Of a DNA stretch of 64,000 nt, positions 1 to 9,827 are shown in pieces. Position numbers and translations under genes: made by a program. This stretch comes from Buchnera aphidicola (Chaitophorus sp. 3695). GTDB lineage: Bacteria > Pseudomonadota > Gammaproteobacteria > Enterobacterales > Enterobacteriaceae. The stretch covers positions 124,001 through 188,000 of the forward strand of contig NZ_OZ060379.1 in assembly GCF_964058985.1 (NCBI RefSeq), given 5' to 3'. Positions within the stretch are counted from its first letter, which is position 1. Every line of letters starts with the position of its first letter. Below the pieces are notes generated by a model that searched no databases, was not told where the DNA came from, and worked only from the letters and a program-made list of their open reading frames with translations.

Positions 1-2331
1 CCATATTTCATAAGATGTGAATGGAATGAGAGGAAAAATCCAAATGGTAAAAGCTTGTATAATAAGATATATTGCTGTTTGACAGCTTCTTCTATTTTGA
101 CTATTTTTATAAGAAGTATATAAACGATCTTTAATAATATTTAAATATATAGAACTCATTTCTATAAAACAAAAATGTAAAATTTTTTTAGTTACTTTAT
201 GAAACTTATATTTTTTATAAAGATTTATAATTTTTTTTTGTGTTTTTAAAGTTTTTTCTATTGCCCAAAGATCTATTTTTAGCATATTTTTTTTAGCTAA
301 AAAATTTTTTTCAGGATGAAAGTCATAAAGATTACTTAATAAAAATCTAGCTGTATTTCGTATTTTTCTATAAGAATCTATAGTTTGATTAATAATTTCT
401 TGAGAAATAGAAACATCTTTAGAATAGTTACTAGACGCAACCCATAATCGTAATACATCAGCTCCAAATTTTTTAATTATATCATTTGGGCTAATAGTAT
501 TTCCAATAGACTTAGACATTTTTTGTCCCTTTGGGTCTATTGTAAATCCATGTGTAATTACTTTTTTAAATGGAGCTTTTTTTTGAATAATTGAAGAAAT
601 AATTAAAGATGACATGAACCATCCTCTATGTTGATCTGATCCTTCTATATATAAATTGGCGATTTCTTTATTTTTTTTATTTAAATATATAGGAGAAGTA
701 TGCATACATCCTGATTCAAACCATACATCTAAAATGTCTGAAGATTTATGATAAAGTTTTCCATTTTTTTTTAAAAAAATATTTTTATCTAAATTCCACC
801 ATCCTTCAATTCCTTTTTTTTTAACAAGACGAATAATTTTTTTAAATAACTTTTTTGTATTTTTATGTAGCAATCCTGTTTTTTTATGTGTAAAAAAAGG
901 TAATGGTACACCCCAAGATCTTTGTCTAGAAATACACCAATCTGGTCTATTTTTTATCAATAATTGTAAGTGATTTTTTGTCCATTTAGGTATCCATGAT
1001 ACTTTTTTTGTCATATTAATTGTTTGTTTTTGAAAATTTTTTTTATTAATATTTATAAACCATTGTTTAGTAGATCTAAATATTACTGGAGATTTATGTC
1101 TCCAACAGTGAGGATAACTATGTTTAATACTATGTATTTTTAATAAAGAATTATTTTTTTTTAGTAAAGAAATAATTATTGAATTAGATTTAAAAACATT
1201 TTTTTTATATATTTTTTTATGTATATTTTTTTTATAAAATCCATAAGAAGTAATTAAATTTTTTGGCTGAATATTATATTTTTGACATGCAATATAATCT
1301 TCTTGCCCATGTGCAGGTGCAGTATGTACAATACCTGTTCCAATTTCTAAAGTCACATGTGAACTTAATATTATTGGTATATGAATTTTTAGGAATGCAT
1401 GTAGAAAATTTAAATTTTCTAATTTTTTTCCTTTAATAGATCCAATTTTTTCATATTTTTTTATTTTAAGAATTTTAAATACTTTTTTAATTGTTTTTTT
1501 AGCAAGAATAAATATTCTATCTTTTATTTTTACTAAATAATAGAGAAAATTAGGATTGATTGAAATAGCTTGACTAGCAGGTAAAGTCCATGGTGTAGTA
1601 GTCCAAATAATAATATATACATTATTTATATTAGTATTTTTTATATGATATTTAAAAATTTTAAATATTTCTTTTGGATTACAAGATTTTAAAGAAAAAT
1701 ATATGGAATTTGATATTTTTTCTTTATGTTCTACTTCTGCTTCTGCTAAAGAAGATTGACATTGTATACACCAATGTATTGGTTTTAATCCTTGATATAA
1801 AAAATTTTTTTTAAAAATTTTATAAATAATTTTAATTATATTAGCTTGATTATGATAATCCATAGTTAATAAGGGATTTTTCCAATCAGCTAATATACCT
1901 AATCTTATAAAATCTTTTTTTTGTTTGAGCACTTGTTTTAGAGCATGTTTTCTGCATTTTAAACGAATTTTTTCTTTAGTTAAACTATGAAAATTTTTTT
2001 TATATTTTTTTTCAATATTATGTTCAATAGGTAAACCATGACAATCCCAACATGGTATAAATGGTACTTGATATCCTGATAAATTTTTAAATTTAATTAT
2101 TATATCTTTTAAAATTTTATTTAAAGCATGACCTATATGTATTTTTCCATTTGCATATGGTGGTCCATCATGAATAATAAATTTTTTTTTATTTTTTTTT
2201 AATTGAATCATTACTTTATAAAAATTTTTTTTTTTCCATTCTTTTAATATTTCTATTTCTTTTTGTGATAAATTTCCTTTCATAGAAAATTTTGTTTTAG
2301 GTAAATTTAAAGTGTTTTTATAATTCGTCAT
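1..2331 (-). CDS. ileS: Isoleucyl-tRNA synthetase (3' end of gene outside window)
   Basis: Class I aminoacyl-tRNA synthetase that charges tRNA-Ile in the cytoplasm. The visible part is 777 codons, uninterrupted at every point I checked (around 10, 500, 910, 1330, 1510, 1750 and 2150). The E. coli enzyme has about 938 residues, so roughly 160 C-terminal residues, including the zinc-binding tail, lie beyond position 1. The start ATG at 2331 gives MTNYKNTLNLP, matching the family N-terminus. The HIGH-type motif GKIHIGHALNK is encoded near 2140. WCISRQRSWGVPL lies near 910, the editing-domain neighbourhood EIGTGIVHT near 1340, and KMSKSIGN near 500-520 (Met at about residue 605). It diverges from rpsT across 177 bp. 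ribF, which precedes ileS in E. coli, is not present. Confidence 0.97.
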   Translation of the reverse strand, partial: MTNYKNTLNLPKTKFSMKGNLSQKEIEILKEWKKKNFYKVMIQLKKNKKKFIIHDGPPYANGKIHIGHALNKILKDIIIKFKNLSGYQVPFIPCWDCHGLPIEHNIEKKYKKNFHSLTKEKIRLKCRKHALKQVLKQKKDFIRLGILADWKNPLLTMDYHNQANIIKIIYKIFKKNFLYQGLKPIHWCIQCQSSLAEAEVEHKEKISNSIYFSLKSCNPKEIFKIFKYHIKNTNINNVYIIIWTTTPWTLPASQAISINPNFLYYLVKIKDRIFILAKKTIKKVFKILKIKKYEKIGSIKGKKLENLNFLHAFLKIHIPIILSSHVTLEIGTGIVHTAPAHGQEDYIACQKYNIQPKNLITSYGFYKKNIHKKIYKKNVFKSNSIIISLLKKNNSLLKIHSIKHSYPHCWRHKSPVIFRSTKQWFININKKNFQKQTINMTKKVSWIPKWTKNHLQLLIKNRPDWCISRQRSWGVPLPFFTHKKTGLLHKNTKKLFKKIIRLVKKKGIEGWWNLDKNIFLKKNGKLYHKSSDILDVWFESGCMHTSPIYLNKKNKEIANLYIEGSDQHRGWFMSSLIISSIIQKKAPFKKVITHGFTIDPKGQKMSKSIGNTISPNDIIKKFGADVLRLWVASSNYSKDVSISQEIINQTIDSYRKIRNTARFLLSNLYDFHPEKNFLAKKNMLKIDLWAIEKTLKTQKKIINLYKKYKFHKVTKKILHFCFIEMSSIYLNIIKDRLYTSYKNSQNRRSCQTAIYLIIQAFTIWIFPLIPFTSYEIW

Positions 2332-2508
2332 AAGTCTTTTCTTAGTTTTGTATTAATAGTATATATGTAAGTATTAATTCAATAATATATTAAAAATAAA
2401 TTTTATTAATTATAAATTAATATATATTTTTTTATATTTTTTTGTACTAAAATAATTATTTTAGTATAATAAATTTATATTATAAGTATTTAAATGTAGG
2501 AGTTTATT

Positions 2509-2775
2509 ATGGCTAATTTAAAATCTTCTAAAAAAAGTATTTTTTCATCTATTAAAAGAAAAATTTCTAATAATAGAAATCGTTCTGTTATTAAAACATA
2601 TGTAAAAAAAGTTTTATCATATATTATGATTAATGATTTTAACAAATCAATGAGCGCTTTTAATAAAATGCAATCTTTAGTAGATCGATATTCTATTAAA
2701 AAAATTATACATAAAAATAAAGCAGCACGATATAAATCTAATTTATTAAAAAAAATTAGAAACATTTCAAAATAA
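2509..2775 (+). CDS. rpsT: 30S ribosomal protein S20
   Basis: Small-subunit primary binding protein that contacts 16S rRNA. It has 88 residues against 87 in E. coli. The N-terminus MANLKSSKKS and the C-terminal block IHKNKAARYKSNL are the family hallmarks, and the protein is strongly basic. A good Shine-Dalgarno (AGGAG at about 2497-2501) precedes the ATG. It is a single-gene unit facing dnaJ, separated by 94 bp that hold a hairpin terminator. In E. coli the protein is autoregulated at translation. Nothing in this leader lets me confirm that here. Confidence 0.97.
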   Translation: MANLKSSKKSIFSSIKRKISNNRNRSVIKTYVKKVLSYIMINDFNKSMSAFNKMQSLVDRYSIKKIIHKNKAARYKSNLLKKIRNISK

Positions 2776-2805
2776 ATATACCCTATTTAATAAAAAATTT
2801 TAAGA

Positions 2806-2858
2806 AAAGCAGTATTGTTTCTAAATTTTATATTAATTTATGAAATTAATACCGCTTT
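2806..2858. terminator. Terminator between convergent rpsT and dnaJ
   Basis: Inverted repeat AAAGCAGTATT (2806-2816) and AATACCGCTTT (2848-2858), separated by about 31 nt. Read on the minus strand, all 11 positions pair (one G-U) and the right-hand arm runs into a T-rich stretch, so it fits best as the dnaJ terminator. On the plus strand there is one A/C mismatch, but it could also serve rpsT. Confidence 0.6.
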
Positions 2859-2869
2859 ATATTTTATTA

Positions 2870-4006
2870 TCATTTTGTTAAATCTTGAAAAAATTTTTTT
2901 ACTCCATCAAAAAATCTTTTAGAGCGAGGATTGTTTGTTTCTCCTTGGTTCCCTTTTAAACTATAATTTAGATCGTTTAATAATTTTTTTTGATATTGAT
3001 TTAAATTAATTGGTGTTTCTACTATAATTTTACATAATAAATCTCCTGTAATGTAATTTCTAATTGATTGTACTCCTTTTCCTTTAACTCTAAATAGTTT
3101 TCCTGTTTGTGTTTCTGGTGGAATTTGAATTTTTACTTTTCCATTTAAAGTAGGTACTTCAACTTTTCCACCTAATGCAGCTAGAGTAAAATTGATAGGG
3201 ATTTCACAATATAAATCATTTTTTTTTCTTTTAAAAATAGGATGTTTTTTAATATTTACTTGTATATATAAATCTCCAGAAGCAGCTCCATTTTCTCCTG
3301 CTTCACCTTCATTGTTTAATCTAATTTTATCGTTATTATCTATTCCAGCTGGAATTTTTATAGATAGTTTTTTTGATTTTTGAATTCTTCCATATCCATT
3401 ACAAGTGTAACATGGATTTTTTATAAATTTTCCTTGTCCTTGACAAGATGGGCAAGTTTGTTGTACTGTAAAAAATCCTTTTCGCATATGTATATTTCCT
3501 TTTCCATGACATGTATTACAATTTTCTGGTATAGTTCCTGTTTGTGTTTTATTTCCATTACATGTATGACATCTCTGTAACGATGGAATATGAATTTCTT
3601 TGATTGTACCTTTGACTGCTTCTTCTAAGTTTAATGAAATATTATATTGAAGATCAGAACCGCGATGATTTTCTCTTGAATTACTGTTTTCAAATATATC
3701 TCCAAATACATCTCCAAATATATCACCAAAATCAGTAGAACTAGTAAAGGATCCATTAAAATCATTTCCAGAAGAATTTTGTTCAAAAGCAGAATGTCCA
3801 TATTGATCATATGCTGATCTTTTTTCTGGATTAATTAAAATCTCATATGCTTCTTTGATTTCTTTAAATTTTTTTTCTGAAAGTTTACTATTGTTATTTC
3901 TATCAGGATGGTATTTTACTGCTAATCTTTTATAAGCTCTTTTTATTTCTCTATCATTAGCTGATTTAGAAATATTTAAAGTTTTATAATAATCTTTTTT
4001 ATTCAT
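2870..4006 (-). CDS. dnaJ: Chaperone protein DnaJ (Hsp40)
   Basis: Co-chaperone that delivers substrates to DnaK and stimulates its ATPase. It has 378 residues (E. coli 376). The J domain (about 1-70) contains the HPD tripeptide in KYHPDRN. A short Gly/Phe/Ser-rich linker (about 75-115) follows. The zinc-finger domain (about 140-215) has all four CxxCxGxG repeats ([31 protein letters not shown]). The C-terminal substrate-binding domains are complete. It lies 109 bp downstream of dnaK on the same strand. That gap holds a strong hairpin at 4045-4079, and the pair is presumably transcribed from the heat-shock promoter upstream of dnaK. Confidence 0.98.
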   Translation of the reverse strand: MNKKDYYKTLNISKSANDREIKRAYKRLAVKYHPDRNNNSKLSEKKFKEIKEAYEILINPEKRSAYDQYGHSAFEQNSSGNDFNGSFTSSTDFGDIFGDVFGDIFENSNSRENHRGSDLQYNISLNLEEAVKGTIKEIHIPSLQRCHTCNGNKTQTGTIPENCNTCHGKGNIHMRKGFFTVQQTCPSCQGQGKFIKNPCYTCNGYGRIQKSKKLSIKIPAGIDNNDKIRLNNEGEAGENGAASGDLYIQVNIKKHPIFKRKKNDLYCEIPINFTLAALGGKVEVPTLNGKVKIQIPPETQTGKLFRVKGKGVQSIRNYITGDLLCKIIVETPINLNQYQKKLLNDLNYSLKGNQGETNNPRSKRFFDGVKKFFQDLTK

Positions 4007-4044
4007 TTTTTTATCTCATTTAAAATATTTATTTTATATATTTT

Positions 4045-4079
4045 AAACGGGCGTAGATTTTTTTATTCTGCGCCCGTTT
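4045..4079 (-). promoter_or_regulatory. GC-rich hairpin in the dnaK-dnaJ intergenic region
   Basis: Arms AAACGGGCGTAGA (4045-4057) and TCTGCGCCCGTTT (4067-4079) enclose a 9-nt A/T loop. In the dnaK-dnaJ transcript (minus strand) this gives 9 consecutive pairs, one A/C mismatch, then 3 pairs. The GGGCG/CGCCC core stands out in DNA that otherwise has almost no GC. There is no clean T-run directly after it, so it looks more like an attenuating or mRNA-stabilising stem (lowering dnaJ output relative to dnaK) than a full terminator. That role is inference. Confidence 0.65.
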
Positions 4080-4115
4080 TCATTTAAAAATTAATAAATA
4101 TAATAAGTATTAACT

Positions 4116-6038
4116 TTATTTTTTCGGTTCTTTGACTTCTTCAAATTCTGCGTCTACGACTTTAGGATCTTTTGGCGCAGTAGAAGAATTATTATTTGTA
4201 TTAGATTCTTCTGGAGATGCAGTTGTTTTTTTAGTAGCTTCTATTAATTTTGATGATATTTTTAATAATTCTTGTATTTTAGATTCAATATCTTTTTTAT
4301 TTTCTTTTTTTAATACTTCATCTAAATTTTTTAATGCTAATTCGATAGATTCTTTATCTTTAATATTAAGTTTATTTTTACATTCTTCTAGTTGTTTTTT
4401 AGTACTATGAGAGATTTGATCTCCTTGATTTCTAATTTGAACTAATTCTTCAAATTTTTTATCTTCTTCAGCGTGCTTTTCAGCATCTGAAATCATTTTT
4501 TTTATTTCTTCTTCTTTTAATCCAGAAGAGGATTGTATTGTAATTTTTTGTTCTTTTCCAGTTTTTTTATCTTTTGCGGATACATGTAAAATTCCATCTG
4601 CATCAATATCAAATGTTACTTCTATTTGAGCCATTCCTCTAGGAGCTGGTTGAATACCATCTAAATTAAATTGTCCTAAAGATTTGTTATCGTGAGATTT
4701 TTTACGTTCACCTTGTAATACATGAATAGTTACAGCTGATTGATTATCTTCTGCTGTAGAAAAGATTTGACTATGTTTAGTTGGTATAGTTGTATTTTTA
4801 TTAATCAAACTAGTCATTACACCACCCATTGTTTCAATTCCTAAAGATAATGGTGTAACGTCTAATAATAAAACATCTTTTACATCTCCTGCTAAGACAC
4901 CACCTTGTACTGCAGCACCTACAGCTACTGCTTCATCCGGATTTACATCTTTTCTTGGTAATTTTCCAAAAAATTCTGATACTTTTTTTTGTACCATCGG
5001 CATTCTTGTTTGTCCACCGACTAATATTATATCATGTATATCTTTAACAGAAAGTTTTGCATCTTTTAATGCTATTTTTAAAGGATTAATAGATTTTTCT
5101 ATTAAATCTTCTACAAGTGATTCTAATTTTGATCGAGTAACTTTTATATTTAAATGTTTTGGTCCATTTGCATCTGCTGTAATATATGGTAAATTAATAT
5201 TTGTTTCTTGAGTAGAAGATAATTCTATTTTAGCTTTTTCTGCTGCTTCTTTTAATCTTTGCATAGCTAATGAATCATTTTTTAAATTAAATCCTTGTTG
5301 TTTCTGAAATTCTTGAACCAAGTAGTTAATTAATCTACTGTCAAAATCTTCTCCACCTAAATGTGTATCTCCATTAGTTGCTAATACTTCAAATGTTTTT
5401 TCCTTATCTACTTCATCTATTTCGATAATAGAAATATCAAATGTTCCTCCACCTAAATCATATACAGCAATAGTTTTATTTCCTTTATTTTTGTCTAATC
5501 CATATGCTAATGCTGCTGCAGTAGGCTCATTAATTATTCTTTTAACATTTAAACCTGCTATTTTCCCTGCATCTTTAGTCGCTTGTCTTTGAGTATCATT
5601 AAAATATGCTGGTACTGTAATTACAGCTTCTGTGACTTTTTCTCCTAAATAATCCTCTGCAGTTTTTTTCATTTTTTTTAAAACTTCAGCTGATATTTGA
5701 GGAGGAGATATTTTTTTATTTTTTATATTAATCCATGCATCATTATTATCTGATTTAACAATTTCATAAGGCATAATAGAAAGATCACGTTGTACTTCTT
5801 GATCTGTAAATTTTCTTCCGATTAATCTTTTAATTGCAAAAAGTGTATTTTTTGGATTAGTAACTGCTTGTCTTTTAGCAGGCTGCCCAACTAAAATTTC
5901 TCCATTTTCAGAATAAGCAATAATTGAAGGTGTAGTACGTTCTCCTTCTGAATTTTCTAATACTTTCGCTTTGTTTCCATCCATAATAGCCACACAAGAA
6001 TTTGTAGTACCTAAATCAATTCCAATAATTTTACCCAT
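4116..6038 (-). CDS. dnaK: Chaperone protein DnaK (Hsp70)
   Basis: ATP-dependent Hsp70 that works with DnaJ and GrpE (grpE is at 39988-40563). The protein has 640 residues (E. coli 638). The nucleotide-binding domain (about 1-385) carries [10 protein letters not shown], the DLGGGTFD phosphate loop and the GGQTRMP motif. The linker is [19 protein letters not shown], followed by the substrate-binding domain and an acidic C-terminus ending in [11 protein letters not shown]. The frame stays open 19 codons further upstream to 6095. I chose the ATG at 6038 because AAGGAGA lies just before it and [10 protein letters not shown] matches the family start. The upstream region has a sigma-32 type promoter, giving a leader of about 105 nt. 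Confidence 0.98.
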   Translation of the reverse strand: MGKIIGIDLGTTNSCVAIMDGNKAKVLENSEGERTTPSIIAYSENGEILVGQPAKRQAVTNPKNTLFAIKRLIGRKFTDQEVQRDLSIMPYEIVKSDNNDAWINIKNKKISPPQISAEVLKKMKKTAEDYLGEKVTEAVITVPAYFNDTQRQATKDAGKIAGLNVKRIINEPTAAALAYGLDKNKGNKTIAVYDLGGGTFDISIIEIDEVDKEKTFEVLATNGDTHLGGEDFDSRLINYLVQEFQKQQGFNLKNDSLAMQRLKEAAEKAKIELSSTQETNINLPYITADANGPKHLNIKVTRSKLESLVEDLIEKSINPLKIALKDAKLSVKDIHDIILVGGQTRMPMVQKKVSEFFGKLPRKDVNPDEAVAVGAAVQGGVLAGDVKDVLLLDVTPLSLGIETMGGVMTSLINKNTTIPTKHSQIFSTAEDNQSAVTIHVLQGERKKSHDNKSLGQFNLDGIQPAPRGMAQIEVTFDIDADGILHVSAKDKKTGKEQKITIQSSSGLKEEEIKKMISDAEKHAEEDKKFEELVQIRNQGDQISHSTKKQLEECKNKLNIKDKESIELALKNLDEVLKKENKKDIESKIQELLKISSKLIEATKKTTASPEESNTNNNSSTAPKDPKVVDAEFEEVKEPKK

Positions 6039-6151
6039 GTATATCTCCTTTTGTTGCGTTATTTGAAAATTTAAAATTTTTAATAAAATTTTCAAAAATT
6101 TTGAGATTTTTTAAAGAAATTATATAAATTTAATTATTATCAATAACAATA

Positions 6152-6179
6152 AAATGGGGACTATTTAAAATACCTCAAG
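6152..6179 (-). promoter_or_regulatory. Heat-shock (sigma-32 type) promoter of dnaK-dnaJ
   Basis: On the minus strand, CTTGAGG (6179-6173) is followed 13 bp later by CCCCATTT (6159-6152). The E. coli sigma-32 consensus is CTTGAAA, a 13-17 bp spacer and CCCCATNT, so only the last two bases of the -35 differ. The C-rich box is conspicuous in this AT-rich DNA. Initiation would fall near 6145, about 107 nt before the dnaK start codon. Confidence 0.85.
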
Positions 6180-6373
6180 TCTTTGAGAGTAAATTATCTT
6201 AAATATAATTAAAATATTTTTTTATAATTTTATAATATTTTTTAAAAACATATTAACAATGTTATTATACTGTAAAAATAATTATTTTACATGTGATATA
6301 TCAATAGAATTAAAATATTTATAATAATAAATATTATTTTCTTTATAAAAATATTTTTTATTTTGGAGAGAAC

Positions 6374-6775
6374 ATGCATTATCAAAATATTATACAATAT
6401 ATGAATTTTTTTTCGTTTATATTTTTCATATTTTCATTTTCTTGTATTGTATTATTTTTAAGTTGGATTTTAGGAGGTAGATCTATTTCTGAGGAAAAAA
6501 ATATTCCTTTTGAATCTGGAGCTCCTTCTACGGGAAATTCTCGCTTAAGATTTTCAGTAAAATTTTATTTAATAGCCATGTTTTTTGTAATATTTGATAT
6601 AGAATCTTTATATATATATTCTTGGTCTATATGTATTAGAAAAATACAATGGATTGGATTAATTGAAATGTCTTTTTTTATTTTTATGATATTATTATCT
6701 TTAATATATTTATTTAGAATTAGAGCATTAAAATTATTTGAAAATAATAAGTTTAAAAATAATAATTTATCTTAA
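6374..6775 (+). CDS. nuoA: NADH-quinone oxidoreductase subunit A
   Basis: Small membrane-arm subunit of complex I, at the junction with the peripheral arm. It has 133 residues with three hydrophobic segments (about 12-33, 72-90, 97-115). The conserved loop IPFESGAPSTGNSRLRFSVK and the following YLIAMFFVIFDIES are typical of NuoA, including the conserved Glu/Asp in the second helix. TTTTGGAGAG precedes the ATG. First gene of the nuo cluster, divergent from dnaK. The 18-nt gap to nuoB indicates cotranscription. Confidence 0.95.
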   Translation: MHYQNIIQYMNFFSFIFFIFSFSCIVLFLSWILGGRSISEEKNIPFESGAPSTGNSRLRFSVKFYLIAMFFVIFDIESLYIYSWSICIRKIQWIGLIEMSFFIFMILLSLIYLFRIRALKLFENNKFKNNNLS

Positions 6776-6793
6776 TGGATATATGAGGATGTA

Positions 6794-7456
6794 ATGAAAT
6801 ATACTTTAACCAAAATTAATTTTAAAAAAAATGATAAAAAAATAGAAAAAATTACTGATGATCCTATTAAACTTGCAATAAAAAACAATATTTTTTTTGG
6901 AAATTTAAAAAAGATTTTAAATTATTTAGTAAACTGGGGTAGAAAAAATTCTTTATGGCCTTATAACTTTGGATTATCATGTTGTTATGTTGAAATGGTG
7001 ACATCTTTTACTGCAGTACATGATGTATCTCGTTTTGGATCAGAGGTATTAAGAGCATCTCCAAGACAAGCAGATGTAATGATTATTGCTGGAACACCAT
7101 TTATTAAAATGGCTCCGATTATTAAACGTTTATATGATCAAATGTTAGAACCTAAATGGGTAATTTCTATGGGTTCTTGTGCAAATTCTGGAGGAATGTA
7201 TGATATTTATTCAGTTGTACAAGGTATAGATAAAATTTTGCCTGTAGATGTTTATATACCTGGTTGTCCTCCTAGACCTGAAGCTTATATTCAAGGATTA
7301 ATGCTTTTACAAAATTCTATTTCAAAAGAAAGAAGACCTTTATCTTGGATTATAGGTGATCAAAAAATTTATAAAGCGAATTTAAAATCTAGAAAAGAAA
7401 AAAATCGTTCTAAAGTAAATTCTTTATATGATTTTAAAAATCCAAAAAAAGTATAA
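6794..7456 (+). CDS. nuoB: NADH-quinone oxidoreductase subunit B
   Basis: Peripheral-arm subunit that binds the terminal [4Fe-4S] cluster N2, which passes electrons to quinone. It has 220 residues, as in E. coli. The cluster ligands are present: the Cys pair in [10 protein letters not shown], Cys in [10 protein letters not shown], and Cys in [15 protein letters not shown] precedes the start. The C-terminal 30 residues are Lys/Arg/Asn-rich and poorly conserved, as is usual in this genome. Confidence 0.97.
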   Translation: MKYTLTKINFKKNDKKIEKITDDPIKLAIKNNIFFGNLKKILNYLVNWGRKNSLWPYNFGLSCCYVEMVTSFTAVHDVSRFGSEVLRASPRQADVMIIAGTPFIKMAPIIKRLYDQMLEPKWVISMGSCANSGGMYDIYSVVQGIDKILPVDVYIPGCPPRPEAYIQGLMLLQNSISKERRPLSWIIGDQKIYKANLKSRKEKNRSKVNSLYDFKNPKKV

Positions 7457-7513
7457 TTTTTTAAATTTTTAAACAGTATAAATTAGTTTGATTATAGAAT
7501 TTTATAGCAAGGT

Positions 7514-9319
7514 ATGACAAAACTTATGATGAATTATAATAATATTTTTTTTTCTAAAAAAAATACATGGGAAAAATATTTTAAATTTCCTATTATTAAG
7601 ACTTTATGTGATGTGTTTGGCCCAGAAAGTTTTTTTGTACAAAAAACTTGTATTAATCATCCAGTTATTTGGATTAGTAAAGATAATTTATTAAATTTTG
7701 TAAATTTTTTATATAAAAGTAATTTTTATGATATGTTATTTGATTTACATGCAATAGATGAAAGAGTACGTATAAATAAAAATCATTTTCCTAAATCTGA
7801 TTTTTCTGTTTTTTACTATTTTTTATCTATTGAAAATAATTTGGATTTAATGTTAAAAGTTCCTTTATTTGAAGATAATTTAAGTATTCCAACGATAACT
7901 AATATTTATTCAAATGCAAATTGGTATGAACGAGAAATATGGGATATGTTTGGTATTTCTTTTTTAGGACATCCATATTTAAAACGTATCTTAATGCCTA
8001 AAAATTGGATAGGTCATCCTCTAAGAAAAGATTATCCTGCAAGAGCAACAGAATTTTCTCCATACACTTTAACAAAAGAAATACAAGAATTAGAAATGTC
8101 TGCTTTAAAATTTGATCCAAAAGATTGGGGTATGAAAAGAAGTTATCATAACGAAGACTTTATGTTTTTAAATTTAGGACCAAATCATCCTTCTGCACAT
8201 GGTGCTTTTCGTATTATATTACAATTAAAAGGAGAAAAAATTATTAATTGTGTTCCAGATATTGGATATCATCATCGTGGAGCTGAAAAAATGGGTGAAC
8301 GACAATCTTGGCATAGTTATATTCCTTATACTGATCGTATTGAATATTTAGGTGGATGTGTCAATGAAATGCCATATATTTTAACTCTGGAAAAATTATC
8401 TGGAATAGTTGTATCTTCTCGCGTTAAATTCATTCGAGTAATGCTTTCAGAATTATTTCGTATAAATAGTCATTTATTATATATTTCAACTTTTATTCAG
8501 GATGTAGGTTCAATGAGTTCTGTTTTTTTAGCATTTACTGATCGTCAAAAAATTTATGATGTTATAGAATTAATCACAGGATTTCGTATGCATCCTGCTT
8601 GGTTTAGAATTGGAGGATTAGCACATGATTTACCTAAAGGATGGGAAAAATTATTGCAGGATTTATTAGATTGGATTCCTAAAAGATTAAATTTATATAT
8701 AAATATAGCTTTAAAAAATAGTATTTTAATTGCACGATCTAAAGGTATTGCAGCTTATAATAAAAAAGAAGCTCTGTCTTGGGGAATTACAGGAGCTGGA
8801 TTAAGAGCAACAGGTGTAAATTTTGATTTAAGAAAAAATAGACCATATTCAGGATATGAAAATTTTGATTTTGAAATACCTATAGGTAATGGAATTAGTG
8901 ATTGTTATAATAGAGTTCTTTTAAAAGTAGAAGAAATATATGAAAGTTTAAAAATTTTAAAACAATGTTTAAAGAATATGCCTGAAGGTGAGTATAAATC
9001 TAGTCATCCTTTAACTACTCCTCCTAATAAAGAAAATACATTACAAGATATAGAAACTTTAATTACACATTTTTTACAAGTTTCATGGGGTACTGTAATT
9101 CCATTTGGAGAAAGTTTACAAATGATTGAAGCGACAAAAGGTATTAATAGTTATTATATAATTAGCGATGGAGGTACAATGAGTTATCGTACTAGAATTA
9201 GAACTCCTAGTTTTGCTCATTTACAACAAATTCCTTCTGTTATAAAAAATAGTTGTATATCAGATCTAATCGTATATTTAGGAAGTATTGATTTTGTTAT
9301 GTCAGATGTAGATAGGTGA
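7514..9319 (+). CDS. nuoCD: NADH-quinone oxidoreductase fused subunit C/D
   Basis: Fusion of the 30-kDa (NuoC) and 49-kDa (NuoD) complex I subunits, the arrangement found in E. coli and relatives. It has 601 residues. The C part (about 1-190) contains [14 protein letters not shown] and HPLRKDYP. The D part (about 205-601) contains [25 protein letters not shown] and the C-terminal [10 protein letters not shown]. Together they form the quinone-reduction chamber with NuoB. The start is uncertain: AAGG at 7509-7512 is too close to the ATG at 7514, so one of the ATG codons at 7526 or 7529 may be used instead. nuoE follows after 7 bp. Confidence 0.97.
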   Translation: MTKLMMNYNNIFFSKKNTWEKYFKFPIIKTLCDVFGPESFFVQKTCINHPVIWISKDNLLNFVNFLYKSNFYDMLFDLHAIDERVRINKNHFPKSDFSVFYYFLSIENNLDLMLKVPLFEDNLSIPTITNIYSNANWYEREIWDMFGISFLGHPYLKRILMPKNWIGHPLRKDYPARATEFSPYTLTKEIQELEMSALKFDPKDWGMKRSYHNEDFMFLNLGPNHPSAHGAFRIILQLKGEKIINCVPDIGYHHRGAEKMGERQSWHSYIPYTDRIEYLGGCVNEMPYILTLEKLSGIVVSSRVKFIRVMLSELFRINSHLLYISTFIQDVGSMSSVFLAFTDRQKIYDVIELITGFRMHPAWFRIGGLAHDLPKGWEKLLQDLLDWIPKRLNLYINIALKNSILIARSKGIAAYNKKEALSWGITGAGLRATGVNFDLRKNRPYSGYENFDFEIPIGNGISDCYNRVLLKVEEIYESLKILKQCLKNMPEGEYKSSHPLTTPPNKENTLQDIETLITHFLQVSWGTVIPFGESLQMIEATKGINSYYIISDGGTMSYRTRIRTPSFAHLQQIPSVIKNSCISDLIVYLGSIDFVMSDVDR

Positions 9320-9326
9320 AGATAAA

Positions 9327-9827
9327 ATGAATAAAAAAAAAATTTTTAATAAAAAAATATTTATTATTAATAATATAATATGTAAAGAGATTCATTCTCT
9401 AAAAAAACATACTCTAGATAATCGATCAATTTTAATTGAATCGTTAAAAATTGTACAAAAATATTATGGATGGGTTTCTGATAGTTCTATGATATTTCTT
9501 TCGAAAAAATTAAAAATTTCAGTAAGTGAAATAGAAAGTGTAGCTACTTTTTATAGTCAAATTTTTAGAAATCCTGTAGGGCGTTATGTGATAAAATTTT
9601 GTGATAGTGTTGTATGTTATATTACTGGATATAAAAAAATTAAGAATATATTAGAAAAAAAATTATGTATCAAATGTGGTGAAACTACTGCAGATAATAA
9701 TTTCACATTATTACCAATTTGTTGCTTAGGTGCATGTGATAAAGGACCTGTACTTATGATTAATAATAAAACATATTTTCATTTAAATAGAAGTTCTATT
9801 TTAAAAATTTTGGATTCATTAAAATGA
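9327..9827 (+). CDS. nuoE: NADH-quinone oxidoreductase subunit E
   Basis: Peripheral-arm subunit with the [2Fe-2S] cluster N1a, part of the NADH-dehydrogenase module with NuoF and NuoG. It has 166 residues, the same as E. coli. The four ligands are in FCDSVVC (two Cys) and [12 protein letters not shown] (two further Cys, C-x3-C). The N-terminal 25 residues are Lys/Ile/Asn-rich and unconserved. The stop overlaps the nuoF start by 4 bp (ATGA), indicating translational coupling. Confidence 0.96.
   Translation: MNKKKIFNKKIFIINNIICKEIHSLKKHTLDNRSILIESLKIVQKYYGWVSDSSMIFLSKKLKISVSEIESVATFYSQIFRNPVGRYVIKFCDSVVCYITGYKKIKNILEKKLCIKCGETTADNNFTLLPICCLGACDKGPVLMINNKTYFHLNRSSILKILDSLK

Noticed and set aside
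2490-2765. Minus-strand open frame opposite rpsT
   Set aside because: It lies antisense to a certain ribosomal protein gene, has no ribosome-binding site and has an AT-driven hydrophobic composition.
3192-3580. Two short plus-strand open frames opposite dnaJ
   Set aside because: They are antisense to the DnaJ zinc-finger and substrate domains, with no family resemblance; they arise because low-GC codons rarely give stops in that frame.
4132-4410. Plus-strand open frame opposite the 3' end of dnaK
   Set aside because: It is a shadow of the acidic DnaK C-terminus (Ser/Phe-rich when read backwards), with no initiation signal.
6039-6095. Upstream extension of dnaK by 19 codons
   Set aside because: The extension is not conserved. 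AAGGAGA sits right before the ATG at 6038, and [10 protein letters not shown] is the family start.
6253-6271. Candidate sigma-70 promoter TTAACA...TATACT for nuoA
   Set aside because: The spacer is only 7 bp, and in DNA this AT-rich such boxes occur by chance everywhere.
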